Of a stretch of 32,833 nucleotides of DNA, positions 1-9,084 are shown piece after piece. Made by a program: the position numbers and the translations under genes. A model generated the notes under the pieces. That model saw only the letters and a program-made list of their open reading frames with translations, was not told where the DNA came from and did no database searches. Source of the stretch: UBA1479 sp964012715 (GTDB lineage Bacteria > Pseudomonadota > Alphaproteobacteria > Rhodospirillales > Casp-alpha2); assembly GCA_964012715.1 (NCBI GenBank), contig CAXGUG010000033.1, positions 1 through 32,833 of the forward strand, given 5' to 3'. Every line of letters begins with the position of its first letter. The stretch's first letter is position 1.

Positions 1-542
1 TCATCCATCAGCAGGATGTCCGGTTCCATGGCCATGCCGCGGGCGATCGCCACGCGCTGTTTCATGCCGCCGGACAACATGTGCGGATAGGTGTCTTCGA
101 AGCGGTCGAGCTTCACCTTCTTGATGTAGTGCATGGCGATGTCGTTGGCTTCTTTCTCGCTTTTGCACTTGCCCCCGTTCATCAGGGCGAAGGTGATGTT
201 CTGTTTGACCGTTTTCCATGGGAGAAGCTGGTCGAATTCCTGGAACACCATGACTCGGTCGGGGCCGGGCTCCTTGATGTCCTGGCCTTTCAGCCGCATG
301 TTGCCTTCGACCGGTTTGAGGTAGCCGGCAACCCCTTTCAACAGGGTCGATTTGCCGCAGCCCGACGGGCCCAGCAGAACGAAGCGGTCAGCGGGATAGA
401 CCTTGAATCCGACACGGTACGTCGCCGTAATCAGGTGGTCCTTGGTTTTGTACTGAAGCGTAACGCCGTCGACATCCAAGATGGGGTCAACGGCGCTCGC
501 AGCGGACGTAGCGTCCGCCGCGATGAATGCGCCTTGATCCAT
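1..542 (-). CDS. ABC transporter ATP-binding protein, nitrate/sulfonate/taurine type (3' end outside window)
   Basis: This is the ATPase subunit of an ABC importer and would power uptake from the cytoplasmic face. About 180 codons are visible before the window edge. Walker A (GPSGCGKST) is near residues 58-66, the Q-loop glutamine near 101, the signature LSGGM near 156-160, and Walker B (ILLMD) near 176-180. The phrase VFQEFDQLLPWKTV is typical of the TauB/SsuB/NrtD group, which often has LLPW after the Q-loop. The ATG at 542 lies 3 bases after the stop of the binding-protein gene, so the two are co-transcribed. The roughly 25 N-terminal residues before the ABC fold are Ala/Asp-rich and unremarkable. 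The permease is not in the window and presumably lies further downstream. Family assignment is firm; the substrate is unknown. Confidence 0.93.
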   Translation of the reverse strand, partial: MDQGAFIAADATSAASAVDPILDVDGVTLQYKTKDHLITATYRVGFKVYPADRFVLLGPSGCGKSTLLKGVAGYLKPVEGNMRLKGQDIKEPGPDRVMVFQEFDQLLPWKTVKQNITFALMNGGKCKSEKEANDIAMHYIKKVKLDRFEDTYPHMLSGGMKQRVAIARGMAMEPDILLMD

Positions 543-545
543 TCG

Positions 546-1589
546 TCAGCTGCCTTTCTGGTCGTAGTTGTTTTCCCAGTAGTAGTCCTTCCAGCTCGAC
601 GGCATGTTCTTGATAGCGCCGATCGAGTGCATGAACTTGGCGAACTCCATGGTCCGGTTGGGCTGCAGCGAATAGTGCATTTCGTCCTTGGACTTGATCA
701 TCGCCTGGATGTCTTCCAAGGGCAGTTTGGATTTGGTGAACTTCTTGAACAGTTCAGCCGCCCGATTGGTGTCTTCGTTGATCCAGGCCATGGCCTTGCG
801 ATACGACTTCCACACACACTCATAGAGCTTCGGATTGTCGGTCTTGAACTTTTCGGTGTTGTACATGGCGACCGTCGAATGCTCGCCGCCCAACACGTCA
901 TAGGACGTCAGAACGGTGTGAACCTTTCCGGTCTTCAGCTCTTGATACGAGGTCGGCAGGGTCGCGAAGTGGCTCTTCACGGCCTGGCCGCCGGCCAGCA
1001 GCGCCGCCGCAGCGGACGGATGCTTCATCGAAACGGTGATGTCGTCGAGCTTATAGGCATTGTCTTGGCCCCACTTCTTGGCCGCAGCCATCTGCAGAAC
1101 AACCGCCTGGATCGAGACCTTCACCGAGGGGGTGGAGATTTTGTGATCCTTGATGTCGACGTAGTCTTCGAGCTTCTTGATGTTCGGATCGTTGGTATTG
1201 AGTTTCAACGGCATGGCCGACAGCGTCGTCATGGCCTTGACGTTGATGCGCCCCTTGGTCTTGTCCCACAGTTTAAGCAGCGGACCGACACCGCCCGCGG
1301 CGAAGTCGACGTTGTTCGACAGCAGGGCCTGGTTGACCGCGGCGCCGCCCGAGAAGCGGTGCATGGTGACTTTTACGTCACCGAGACCCGCGTCCTTGGC
1401 GCAGCTTTCGACCAGTTTCTGTTCGACGACGACGTGCATCGGCAGATACAGCAGGCCGAACTGCTGGGCGAAGCGGACTTCGTTCGCTTCGGCCCAAGCC
1501 GGAGCAGTGCTTCCGGCAGTGATGGCCAATGCCATCGCGCCGCAAACGGCCGCGGTGGCGGCCTTACGGGTGAAACTTCTGTCTGTCAT
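546..1589 (-). CDS. ABC transporter periplasmic substrate-binding protein, NMT1/SsuA-like
   Basis: A 347-residue protein with a Sec signal peptide: basic start, hydrophobic stretch, and a likely cut after AWA near residue 33. The mature part has the NMT1/THI5/SsuA-type layout, with an early segment reading FAQQFGLLYLPMHVVVEQKL and a glycine-rich GGAAVNQALLSNNVDFAAGG ligand loop. Proteins of this group bind nitrate, sulfonates, taurine, pyrimidine precursors or aromatic acids, so the ligand cannot be named. The ATG at 1589 is preceded by GGGAGGAC at good spacing. The gene is first in a minus-strand operon with the ATPase 3 bases downstream. Placing the binding protein before the ATPase is common in this class. 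Confidence 0.9.
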   Translation of the reverse strand: MTDRSFTRKAATAAVCGAMALAITAGSTAPAWAEANEVRFAQQFGLLYLPMHVVVEQKLVESCAKDAGLGDVKVTMHRFSGGAAVNQALLSNNVDFAAGGVGPLLKLWDKTKGRINVKAMTTLSAMPLKLNTNDPNIKKLEDYVDIKDHKISTPSVKVSIQAVVLQMAAAKKWGQDNAYKLDDITVSMKHPSAAAALLAGGQAVKSHFATLPTSYQELKTGKVHTVLTSYDVLGGEHSTVAMYNTEKFKTDNPKLYECVWKSYRKAMAWINEDTNRAAELFKKFTKSKLPLEDIQAMIKSKDEMHYSLQPNRTMEFAKFMHSIGAIKNMPSSWKDYYWENNYDQKGS

Positions 1590-2062
1590 GGTTTTTGTCC
1601 TCCCAGACTATTTTTGAACTTAAAGGTCCAATACGAGTGATACGGACTGGCACGCGCCGGGCCACGCTGCCCTGGCGAATGAGACGCCCACTGCTTCTGC
1701 CTCCACTGTCCTGCTTCACGTCCGGCCTCTTTGCGGGCCTGCGGTGAAATGGTCTTTTTTTATTATTGGATGTTCGTCTTCCGCATCTGAACCAACGTTA
1801 GCGAGAAACACGGCATATTCCTATATAGTTTTTCTGATATCGTTGGCCGAGGCCATGGAAACCGGGCGTTTCGCGGACCCAATCACGGGGTGGCGGCAGC
1901 TAAAATCGCTGTAATTTGTCCATTAACTTGTTGATATATTAGAAAATAGATCGGGCACGCGGGCGTGTTCTCCCGCCTCGTGGCGCGCCCGTCACCTTCG
2001 TTAGAAAACGACCAAAAAATCTGAAATCAGGGGGCGTTCGCGGGCGAATTCGCCTGTCGGAG
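1590..2062. other. 473-bp intergenic region upstream of the binding-protein gene
   Basis: No convincing gene is present on either strand. It holds the leader and promoter of the minus-strand ABC operon and the 3' flank of the transglutaminase gene. Two A/T-rich stretches (about 1741-1835 and 1905-1960) stand out from the GC-rich surroundings and are where I would expect the promoter. I see no -35/-10 pair good enough to call. A perfect 12-bp palindrome, GGCGAATTCGCC, sits at 2043-2054, but it has no loop or T-tract and so is not a terminator. Confidence 0.5.
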
Positions 2063-2950
2063 TCAGACTCCGGCGGGAACAGGCGCCGGGGCGACGTCGA
2101 CGGCGACTGCGATCTTGTGCTCGCCGCCGCCCAACACCATGCCGTTGATCGGGCTGACGTCGCCGTAGTCGCGGCCCCACGCGACGGTTACGTGCTCATC
2201 CGTCGGCATCATGTTGTTGGTGGGGTCCAGGTCGACCCAGCCGAATTCAGGTATCCAGACCGCCAGCCAGGCATGAGACGCATCGGCCCCGACCTTGCGT
2301 TCCTGCCCTTCGGGCGGATGGGTCCGCAGATAGCCTGAGACATAGCGCGCGGGCAGGCCCATGGCCCGCAGGCAGGCAATCTGCAAATGGGCGAAGTCCT
2401 GGCAGACGCCGCGTTTGTCGGCCAGCACCCGGTCGATCGGGGTCGAAATGTCGGTCACGCCGCCTTCGTATTTGAATTCGGTGTTGATCCGCGCCATCAG
2501 GTCCAGCGCCCCGGCCAGGATCGGGCGGCCCGCCGGGAACGACGCCTTGGCATAGGCCTCGGCCTGTCCCGAAACGGTGAACGGGCTTTCATAGATGAAT
2601 TGACTGGCGTCCAGGCAGACCGGGTCGCTTTGGTTTTCCAGGTAATCGGCGACACCTTCCCAAGGAACGGTATTGGCCGGATCGGGGATGGTCAGCGGGT
2701 GGATTTCGACCTGACAGGTCGAGACGATGTTCAGCTTGTGGTGCGGCTCTTCGACCGTCAGATAGGTCGTCGGATTGCCGAAGAAATCGACATCGTTCTT
2801 GGAAAGCGTCGGCGCCGGTTCGATCAGCAGGGAATGATGATGCGTCGTCTGCTGGGGACAGGGGCGCGGCGCCAAATGCAACAGGTGCTGGGACAGGGCG
2901 ACATCCCAGGTATAGGTGATCGTGGTCTGGTGACTGATGTCATAGATCAC
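2063..2950 (-). CDS. Transglutaminase-like cysteine peptidase family protein
   Basis: A 295-residue protein with an N-terminal bacterial transglutaminase beta domain (about 1-105) and a transglutaminase-like core (about 130-250). The Cys-His-Asp triad is visible: Cys183 in RGVCQDFAH, His226 in ASHAWLAVW and Asp242 in WVDLDPTNN. No signal peptide is evident, so it probably acts in the cytoplasm. Proteins like this usually act as peptidases or amidases. They recur beside ATP-grasp/alpha-E proteins, where they are thought to trim or transfer a peptide product. The start is a GTG whose GTGA overlaps the TGA stop of the upstream gene by 4 bases, showing tight translational coupling. It is the last gene of the cluster. 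Confidence 0.92.
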   Translation of the reverse strand: MIYDISHQTTITYTWDVALSQHLLHLAPRPCPQQTTHHHSLLIEPAPTLSKNDVDFFGNPTTYLTVEEPHHKLNIVSTCQVEIHPLTIPDPANTVPWEGVADYLENQSDPVCLDASQFIYESPFTVSGQAEAYAKASFPAGRPILAGALDLMARINTEFKYEGGVTDISTPIDRVLADKRGVCQDFAHLQIACLRAMGLPARYVSGYLRTHPPEGQERKVGADASHAWLAVWIPEFGWVDLDPTNNMMPTDEHVTVAWGRDYGDVSPINGMVLGGGEHKIAVAVDVAPAPVPAGV

Positions 2951-5517
2951 GGAATTGTCCCACCCCCTGATGTGCTGCGGGTCGGCAGCACATGGCTGAA
3001 ATACTTACGCGCCAGGTTGTCCGACATTTCCAGGGTCTGGCTGGTGATAGCGTCGAGGAACTGCGCCAATTCCGTCCGCTGCCCGCGCTTGTTCCGCTGT
3101 TCCGAGAGTGCCAGAACGTCGGCCAGCCGCAGGCTGCTGTACATCGATTCAACCAAAAATTCCTCGCGTGAGAGGATTGCCGTCTCCTCATCATGGGGGA
3201 AATGACGGATGTGTTCGGCCAGGGTCGCGACCTGAAACGCCAGCGACCGGGGATTGGTATCGTCGGTCAGCAACAAATCGACCACCGCGGGCAATTGCAC
3301 CGTCGACAGGTAGCGGGTCCGGTAGGTCATCGAACTGTCGCCCAATTCCAGCAACAGGTCCAAACGCCCTTCTTCCGCGGGGTTGCCGTCGAACACCAAT
3401 TCGCGGATCAGCTTGGACGTATGGGTAATGCGGTCGACGCGCCGCCCCGTATCCAGCAGTCGCCAACCCAGCGAGCGCGTCATGTTTTCCATCTGCATGC
3501 CGCTGAAGGCCGAAAGCTCTTCCAGGATGTGGTTCAGAAAGGCCAACGCGGCGTTGACGTCCAGGCGAATCATCGATGCCTGTCCGACCGCCTGTTGATG
3601 CAGGCTGTTCAGAATACGCCATGAATCGGTGCTGAGGCGTTCGCGCACTAGCGAGGCCGTGCGTTGCAAATTTCCCAGCAAGTTCAACAAGCCGTTGGCG
3701 CGGCCGCGATCGAACAGGATGATCGCCAGTTCTCGTTCGACGCCGCGGATGCCCCCGGCGGCGGCCTTATTGGCGGTCCGCCGGTTGAGGTATTCCAGAT
3801 CGACCAGGATGTTGGTCAGGCGGGTCAGGGTCTGCGGCTCGTCGCCGGCGCCGGCTTCACCCGCGAGGCGCAGGATCATCGCCCGCATCAGGCGCACGGA
3901 GCTTTCCGTCCGTTCGGCGTAACGGCCCAGCCAGTACAGGTTGTCAGCGACGCGCGAGGGCAGGTCATTGCCGCTGCGCCGCAAGGTCACCGCCTGATCG
4001 GGCGCAGCCAACCGGGTAAAGGTCGAGACCGGCGTGTCCGACAGGACCCAGGTATCTTTCGAGGCATCGCCCTGCTGCATGGTTACGGCCTGGGCGTTGA
4101 CGCTGTCGGTGGTGCGGGTCAGGCCGCCCGGCATCACGCGGTAGCTGTCGCCGTCGGCGCAAAGATAGACGCGCAGGACCACCGGGCGCGGCACGATGCC
4201 TTCCTCGGACCAGCCGGGCGTGGTCGAGAGGGTCAGGGTTTCCTGCCCGAAGTACTGGTAGCCGCGACGGTCCAGCAGGTCCAAGACCTCTTGCCTGCGG
4301 TCGCCGATCGCCTGACCGGGCAGCAAGGCCCCTTTGCGGTTCGACAGGATCGATGAGTTGGAGAACGTCGGCCGCAGGGCCAATTCGTCCAGATGTTGGC
4401 TGACGTATTCGCGTTCCTGTTCCTGGCCGCACCACCAGGTAGCTAGCGAGGGTATTTTCAAGTCTTCGCCCAGAAGCTCCCGGCACAGACCCGGATAGAA
4501 GCTCATCAAGGCTTCGCATTCGACCACGCCGGAGCCGAGCGAATTGGCGATCACGACGTTGCCCGCGCGGGCGGCGGCGACCAGCCCGGCCACGCCCAGC
4601 AGCGAGTCGTTTCGCAGTTCCAGCGGATCGCAGAAGTCTGAATCGACGCGGCGCAAGATCAAGTCGACCTGCTTCAGACCGTTCAGGGTCTTCAGATAGA
4701 CCTTGTTGTCGCGCACGGTCAGGTCCGCGCCCTCGACCAGGGGGAAGCCCAGATAGCGCGCCAGATAGGCATGCTCGAAATAGGTTTCGTTGTGTGGGCC
4801 CGGCGTCATCAGCACGGCCAGCGGCTCGTCCTTGCCGGTCAGCGCGATCAGGTTGTCCGACAGGGCCTGGAAAAACCCGGCCAAACGATGAACCTGCGCC
4901 GAGCGGAAGATGTCGGGCAGGGTGCGGGCCAGAACGATGCGGTTTTCCAGCGTATACCCGGCGCCGGACGGAGCCTGGGTGCGGTCGCTTAGAACCCACC
5001 AGCGCTGGTCGGCGGCGCGGGCCAAGTCGAATGCCAGGAAGTGCAGGTGCACATCGCCGGGTGGTTTAATGCCGTGCATCGGGCGCAGGAACGCCGGGTT
5101 GCCGTAGATCAGAGACGACGGCAGCAGGTTCCGCTGAAGCAGATCCTGTTCGCCGTAGATATCGCGGACCACGGCGTTCAACAGCTTGGCCCGCTGGATC
5201 AGCCCCGCTTCCAGGGATTTCCATTCTTCCGGCCCGATCAGAAAGGGCAGGGGGTCCATCCGCCAGGGGCGCGTTGACTCGCCGGTTTCGTCGTAGATGT
5301 TATAGGTCGTGCCGTTTTCGCGGACGAGGCGCTGCGCCGTGTCCCAGCGTTCGCGCAATTCGGTCTGGCTGAACCTGCCCAGGCTTTCCAGGAAGTAACG
5401 CCAATGCGGGCGCACGCCGTGGGTCTGGTCCATCATCTCGTCGTAGACGCCAGAGAACGGGGCATAGCTGTCGGCCAGGAAAAGATCCTGCGACATACCT
5501 TTTTTGGCGGAATCCAT
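2947..5517 (-). CDS. Circularly permuted ATP-grasp (type 2) fused to an alpha-E domain protein
   Basis: An 856-residue two-domain protein. Residues about 1-470 are the circularly permuted ATP-grasp region (the former DUF404/DUF407 families), recognised by phrases such as GTTYNIYDE, PLPFLI, DRTQAPSGAGYTLENR, TPGPHNETYFEHAYLARYLGFPLVEGAD split over 230-265, and ANSLGSGVVE. From about residue 520 the alpha-E domain (DUF403) begins with SRVADNLYWLGRYAER and runs helically to the end. ATP-grasp enzymes of this class are predicted to form amide bonds by activating a carboxylate with ATP; the role of alpha-E is unknown. In many genomes the two domains are separate genes, whereas here they are one polypeptide. 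I chose the ATG at 5517, preceded by GGGTGAG; a TTG at 5538 in the same frame is weaker. Confidence 0.9.
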   Translation of the reverse strand: MDSAKKGMSQDLFLADSYAPFSGVYDEMMDQTHGVRPHWRYFLESLGRFSQTELRERWDTAQRLVRENGTTYNIYDETGESTRPWRMDPLPFLIGPEEWKSLEAGLIQRAKLLNAVVRDIYGEQDLLQRNLLPSSLIYGNPAFLRPMHGIKPPGDVHLHFLAFDLARAADQRWWVLSDRTQAPSGAGYTLENRIVLARTLPDIFRSAQVHRLAGFFQALSDNLIALTGKDEPLAVLMTPGPHNETYFEHAYLARYLGFPLVEGADLTVRDNKVYLKTLNGLKQVDLILRRVDSDFCDPLELRNDSLLGVAGLVAAARAGNVVIANSLGSGVVECEALMSFYPGLCRELLGEDLKIPSLATWWCGQEQEREYVSQHLDELALRPTFSNSSILSNRKGALLPGQAIGDRRQEVLDLLDRRGYQYFGQETLTLSTTPGWSEEGIVPRPVVLRVYLCADGDSYRVMPGGLTRTTDSVNAQAVTMQQGDASKDTWVLSDTPVSTFTRLAAPDQAVTLRRSGNDLPSRVADNLYWLGRYAERTESSVRLMRAMILRLAGEAGAGDEPQTLTRLTNILVDLEYLNRRTANKAAAGGIRGVERELAIILFDRGRANGLLNLLGNLQRTASLVRERLSTDSWRILNSLHQQAVGQASMIRLDVNAALAFLNHILEELSAFSGMQMENMTRSLGWRLLDTGRRVDRITHTSKLIRELVFDGNPAEEGRLDLLLELGDSSMTYRTRYLSTVQLPAVVDLLLTDDTNPRSLAFQVATLAEHIRHFPHDEETAILSREEFLVESMYSSLRLADVLALSEQRNKRGQRTELAQFLDAITSQTLEMSDNLARKYFSHVLPTRSTSGGGTIP

Positions 5518-5652
5518 GCCGCTCACCCGTTGCTCCAAGACCGTGTCGGCCCATTCCCGACGTTGGACGGCGAGGATAAGAGATCGCCCTGCCGTCCGCT
5601 AGTGCGTTGTTTGATCAAGCTTAATCTAATCTGATAAGCCGTTTAAGTCGCG

Positions 5653-8600
5653 TTAATGCACGGTTTTCGCCCGTCGCAGGTCCAGCGTCATCGGGAATTC
5701 TCCGCTGGCGGTCCGTTTCGGCGGCTCGGACGGGCCCGGCGTATGGCCGATCTCTTCGAATCGCGCAAGGCGGCGGCTTTCCGCTTCATAGGCATTGACC
5801 GGGAAGTGTTCGAAGTTTCGACCACCCGGATGAGCCACGTGATAGGTGCAGCCGGCAACGGCCCGCCCGGTCCAGGTGTCGTACAAATCGAAGGTCAGCG
5901 GCGCGTCCACGTCGATTCCGGGATGCAGGGCCGAAGCCGCCTTCCAAGCCTTGAACCGCACGCCCGCGAAATATTCCCCGGCCGTGCCGGTCGACGTCAG
6001 CGGGACTTCGTAGCCGTTACAGGCGACGCGGTAACGCTCGCCGGTCAGGCCCGAGATCCGGACCTGCAAACGTTCGACCGAGGAATCGACGAAGCGCACG
6101 GTCCCGCCGACCGCTCCTTCCTCGCCCATCACGTGCCAGGGTTCCAGGGCCTGACGGAGTTCGATTTCCGTCTGCTCGTACTGCACGGCGCCGTAACGCG
6201 GAAAGCGGAATTCGAAATGGGGCGCGAACCAGGCGGCATCGAACGGATAGCCATGGGCGTTCATGTCGCGGATCACATCCTCGAAATCGGCCCAGACGGC
6301 ATGAGGCAGCATGAACCGGTCGTGCAACTGCGTTCCCCAGCGGACCAACGGGCCGGAATAGGGCGCGTCCCAGAACCGGGCGATCAGGGCGCGCAACAGC
6401 AATTGCTGCGTCAGGCTCATGCGCGCATGGGGCGGCATTTCGAAGGCGCGGAATTCAACCAGGCCCAGGCGGCCCGTGGGGCCGTCGGGAGAATACAGCT
6501 TGTCGATGCAGATTTCCGTGCGGTGGGTGTTGCCGGAAACGTCGATCAGCAGATTGCGCAGGATGCGGTCGATCAGCCAGGGCGGGCAGTCGGCCCCTTT
6601 GTCCGGCATCTGCGCCAGGGCGATTTCCAATTCGTACAGGCCGTCGTGGCGCGCTTCGTCGACGCGCGGGGCCTGGCTGGTTGGGCCGATAAACATGCCC
6701 GAGAACATGTAGGACAGGCTGGGGTGGTGCTGCCAATAAGTGATCAGGCTGCCCAGCAGGTCCGGGCGGCGCAGGAACGGGCTGTCCGCCGCCGTGGCTC
6801 CGCCCGCGACCACATGGTTGCCCCCGCCGGTGCCGGTGTGGCGACCGTCGAGCATGAATTTCTCGGTGCCCAGGCGCGATAGGTGCGCCTCTTCATAAAG
6901 GGTCTCCGTATGTTCGACCATTTCCCGCCAGCTTGATGCCGGGTGGATATTGATCTCCAGCACGCCGGGGTCCGGGGTGACCTTGATGACGTTGAGGCGC
7001 GGATCGTGCGGCGGCTCATAGCCCTCGATATGCACGGGCATGCCCGTCTCCGCGACCGCGTCCTCGATGGCGGCGATCAGGTCCAGGTAGTCTTCCAGAG
7101 TTTCCGTCGGCGGCATGAACACGCACAGCCGCCCGTCGCGGGGTTCGACCGTCATCGCCGCGCGGACCCGCCGACCATCGTCGCCCAGCGATTGCGCGGA
7201 CACGGTCTGGCGGTTGGCGCCGGGATGCTCGCTACCTTGCAGGTAAGGTTGCCGCGCGGCATCGGCCTTGGGCAGGTCGGGGAATTCGGAAAACGGATCG
7301 GCGGGGACGACGTAGGGATAATCGATGGCCGCGATATGGGGCAGGGATGCCAGCGGCAGGCGGAAGCCGACCGGCGAGTCGCCGGGGATCAGGACCAGCC
7401 GGTTCGTTCGCATCGACCAAGGCTCGGACACCCAACGGCGCGACCCGTCCTTGGAATTCCAACGCTGCACCGGCAGGACATAGCCCGTCGGCGTGGACAA
7501 GCCCTTGGAAAACACCCGCGCCAGGCGCTCGCGTTCCAGCGGGTCGTCCAGCTTGGAATCGTCCAGGGTCACGTTGTCCGGCAGGCGGCGTTCCTTTTCC
7601 ATGAAATGCCAGGGATCTTCGAACGCCGGGGTCGCGGCCTCGGGTGCGACGCCCAGGCGCTCGGCGATGCCCTGGGCAAAGGTCTCGGCGGCCTTGATGT
7701 CCGGCTTATGGTCTTCGGTCTCGCGGGCGAAGGCTTCCTGATCTTTCCAGATCGGCTCGCCGTCCTTACGCCAATACAACGCAAAGGCCCAACGCGGCAG
7801 TTGCTCGCCCGGATACCATTTGCCCTGGCCGTAGTGGAGCAGGCCGTTGGGCGCGTATTTGTCGCGCAGACGGCGGATCAGATCGTCGGCCAAGGGGCGT
7901 TTGGTTTTGCCGACGGCGGCGGTGTTCCATTCTTCGGCATCGACGTGATCGACGGAGACGAAGGTCGGCTCCCCGCCCAGGGTCAGGCGCACGTCCTGAT
8001 CGGCCAGTTGTTTATCGATCTCGTCGCCCAGGCGGTCGATGGTCTGCCACTGTTCTTCTGTATAGGGCTTGGTCACGCGCGGCGTTTCGGCGATGCGGGT
8101 GATCAGCATGTCGAAATCGAATTCGACATTGGCCTGTCCGATGGCGCCGCTGATCGGCGCGGCGCTGCTCGGGCGCGGCGTCGCGGCCAGGGGAATGTGC
8201 CCTTCGCCCGCCAACAGGCCCGACGTGGGGTCCAGGCCGATCCAGCCGGCGCCCGGCAGGTAAACCTCGGTCCAGGCATGCAGGTCGGTGAAATCTTCTT
8301 CCGCGCCGGACGGGCCGTCCAAGGATTTGACGTCGGGCTTCAACTGAATCAGATAGCCCGAGACGAAGCGCGCGGCGAAACCCAGGTGGCGCAGGATTTC
8401 GACCAGCAGCCAGCCCGTATCGCGGCACGATCCCATGCCCCGCTCCAGGGTTTCCTCGCAGGTTTGAACCCCTGGTTCCATGCGGATCAGATATTGGATG
8501 TCGTTCTGCAGACGCTGGTTCAGGTCGACCAGGAAATTCACGGTCGAGCCTTCGGGCTTGGGCAGGGCATCCAGCCACTTTTGCAGCAACGGTCCCGCGG

Positions 8601-8964
8601 GTTCCGGTTGCAGGTAGCCGTCCAGTTCCCGTTTCAGGTCCGGGGCGTAATCGAACGGCAGCTCCTCGGCTTCGGGCTCTAGAAAGAAATCGAACGGGTT
8701 TTGCACCGACATGTCGGCGACCAGGTCGATCGTGACCTGGAATTTCTCGACCGGGTCGGGATAGACCACGCGGGCCTGATAGTTGCCGTGCGGGTCCTGC
8801 TGCCAATTGATGAAGTAACCTTCGGGCTCCAGCTTCAGGGCATAGCTAAGCACCGGGGTGCGGGCATGCGGGGCGGGGCGCAGGCGGATAACCTGCGGGC
8901 CCATCTGAACTTTCCGGTCGTAAAGATAGGTCGTCCGGTGGTGGAGGGCGACATGGATGCTCAT
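5653..8964 (-). CDS. Transglutaminase-DUF2126 (predicted amidoligase) fusion protein
   Basis: A large 1103-residue protein. Residues about 1-260 form a transglutaminase N-terminal plus core unit with a full triad: Cys180 in GMGSCRDTGW, His229 in DLHAWTEVY and Asp245 in GLDPTSG. From about residue 300 (RVTKPYTEEQW, then LTLGGEPTFVS) to the C-terminus it matches DUF2126, a family predicted to be a glutamine-synthetase-like COOH-NH2 amidoligase. The HTGTGGGNHV segment and the RMSLTQQLLLRALIARFW segment are characteristic of that family. It should therefore couple peptide-bond making and peptide-bond breaking chemistry in one chain. It lies 135 bases upstream of the ATP-grasp/alpha-E gene on the same strand. 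The ATG at 8964 has no strong Shine-Dalgarno sequence, but the N-terminus (MSIHVALHHRTTY) matches family starts. The substrate is unknown. Confidence 0.92.
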   Translation of the reverse strand: MSIHVALHHRTTYLYDRKVQMGPQVIRLRPAPHARTPVLSYALKLEPEGYFINWQQDPHGNYQARVVYPDPVEKFQVTIDLVADMSVQNPFDFFLEPEAEELPFDYAPDLKRELDGYLQPEPAGPLLQKWLDALPKPEGSTVNFLVDLNQRLQNDIQYLIRMEPGVQTCEETLERGMGSCRDTGWLLVEILRHLGFAARFVSGYLIQLKPDVKSLDGPSGAEEDFTDLHAWTEVYLPGAGWIGLDPTSGLLAGEGHIPLAATPRPSSAAPISGAIGQANVEFDFDMLITRIAETPRVTKPYTEEQWQTIDRLGDEIDKQLADQDVRLTLGGEPTFVSVDHVDAEEWNTAAVGKTKRPLADDLIRRLRDKYAPNGLLHYGQGKWYPGEQLPRWAFALYWRKDGEPIWKDQEAFARETEDHKPDIKAAETFAQGIAERLGVAPEAATPAFEDPWHFMEKERRLPDNVTLDDSKLDDPLERERLARVFSKGLSTPTGYVLPVQRWNSKDGSRRWVSEPWSMRTNRLVLIPGDSPVGFRLPLASLPHIAAIDYPYVVPADPFSEFPDLPKADAARQPYLQGSEHPGANRQTVSAQSLGDDGRRVRAAMTVEPRDGRLCVFMPPTETLEDYLDLIAAIEDAVAETGMPVHIEGYEPPHDPRLNVIKVTPDPGVLEINIHPASSWREMVEHTETLYEEAHLSRLGTEKFMLDGRHTGTGGGNHVVAGGATAADSPFLRRPDLLGSLITYWQHHPSLSYMFSGMFIGPTSQAPRVDEARHDGLYELEIALAQMPDKGADCPPWLIDRILRNLLIDVSGNTHRTEICIDKLYSPDGPTGRLGLVEFRAFEMPPHARMSLTQQLLLRALIARFWDAPYSGPLVRWGTQLHDRFMLPHAVWADFEDVIRDMNAHGYPFDAAWFAPHFEFRFPRYGAVQYEQTEIELRQALEPWHVMGEEGAVGGTVRFVDSSVERLQVRISGLTGERYRVACNGYEVPLTSTGTAGEYFAGVRFKAWKAASALHPGIDVDAPLTFDLYDTWTGRAVAGCTYHVAHPGGRNFEHFPVNAYEAESRRLARFEEIGHTPGPSEPPKRTASGEFPMTLDLRRAKTVH

Positions 8965-9084
8965 GGCCGATTAACGCCGCTTTTCAATGGCTTCCCGGCT
9001 CGCCTGCGCTGGCTTCCGGCGGCGAATATACCAGCATGCTCGCCCGCCCTCGTCAATCGCTCGCAGGCGCACAAAAGACGCTAT

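Noticed and set aside
81..1640. Long plus-strand open frame opposite the ABC transporter genes
   Set aside because: It is antisense to two well-recognised transporter genes, has no ribosome site or family motif, and is rich in the His/Arg/Val/Gly pattern that arises opposite GC-rich coding DNA.
1648..1664. Sigma-54-like element on the minus strand upstream of the binding-protein gene (GG-N10-GC spacing, TGGCCCG start)
   Set aside because: The -12 half is GTGCC rather than TTGCA, and the GC-rich context makes a chance match likely.
6943..8682. Long plus-strand open frame opposite the transglutaminase-DUF2126 gene
   Set aside because: It lies entirely within the antisense strand of a gene with a complete catalytic triad and conserved family motifs; no recognisable domain.
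9001..9069. 8-bp inverted repeat CGCCTGCG/CGCAGGCG separated by 53 bases, downstream of the GST gene
   Set aside because: The spacer is long, no T-tract follows, and such GC octamers recur by chance at this base composition.
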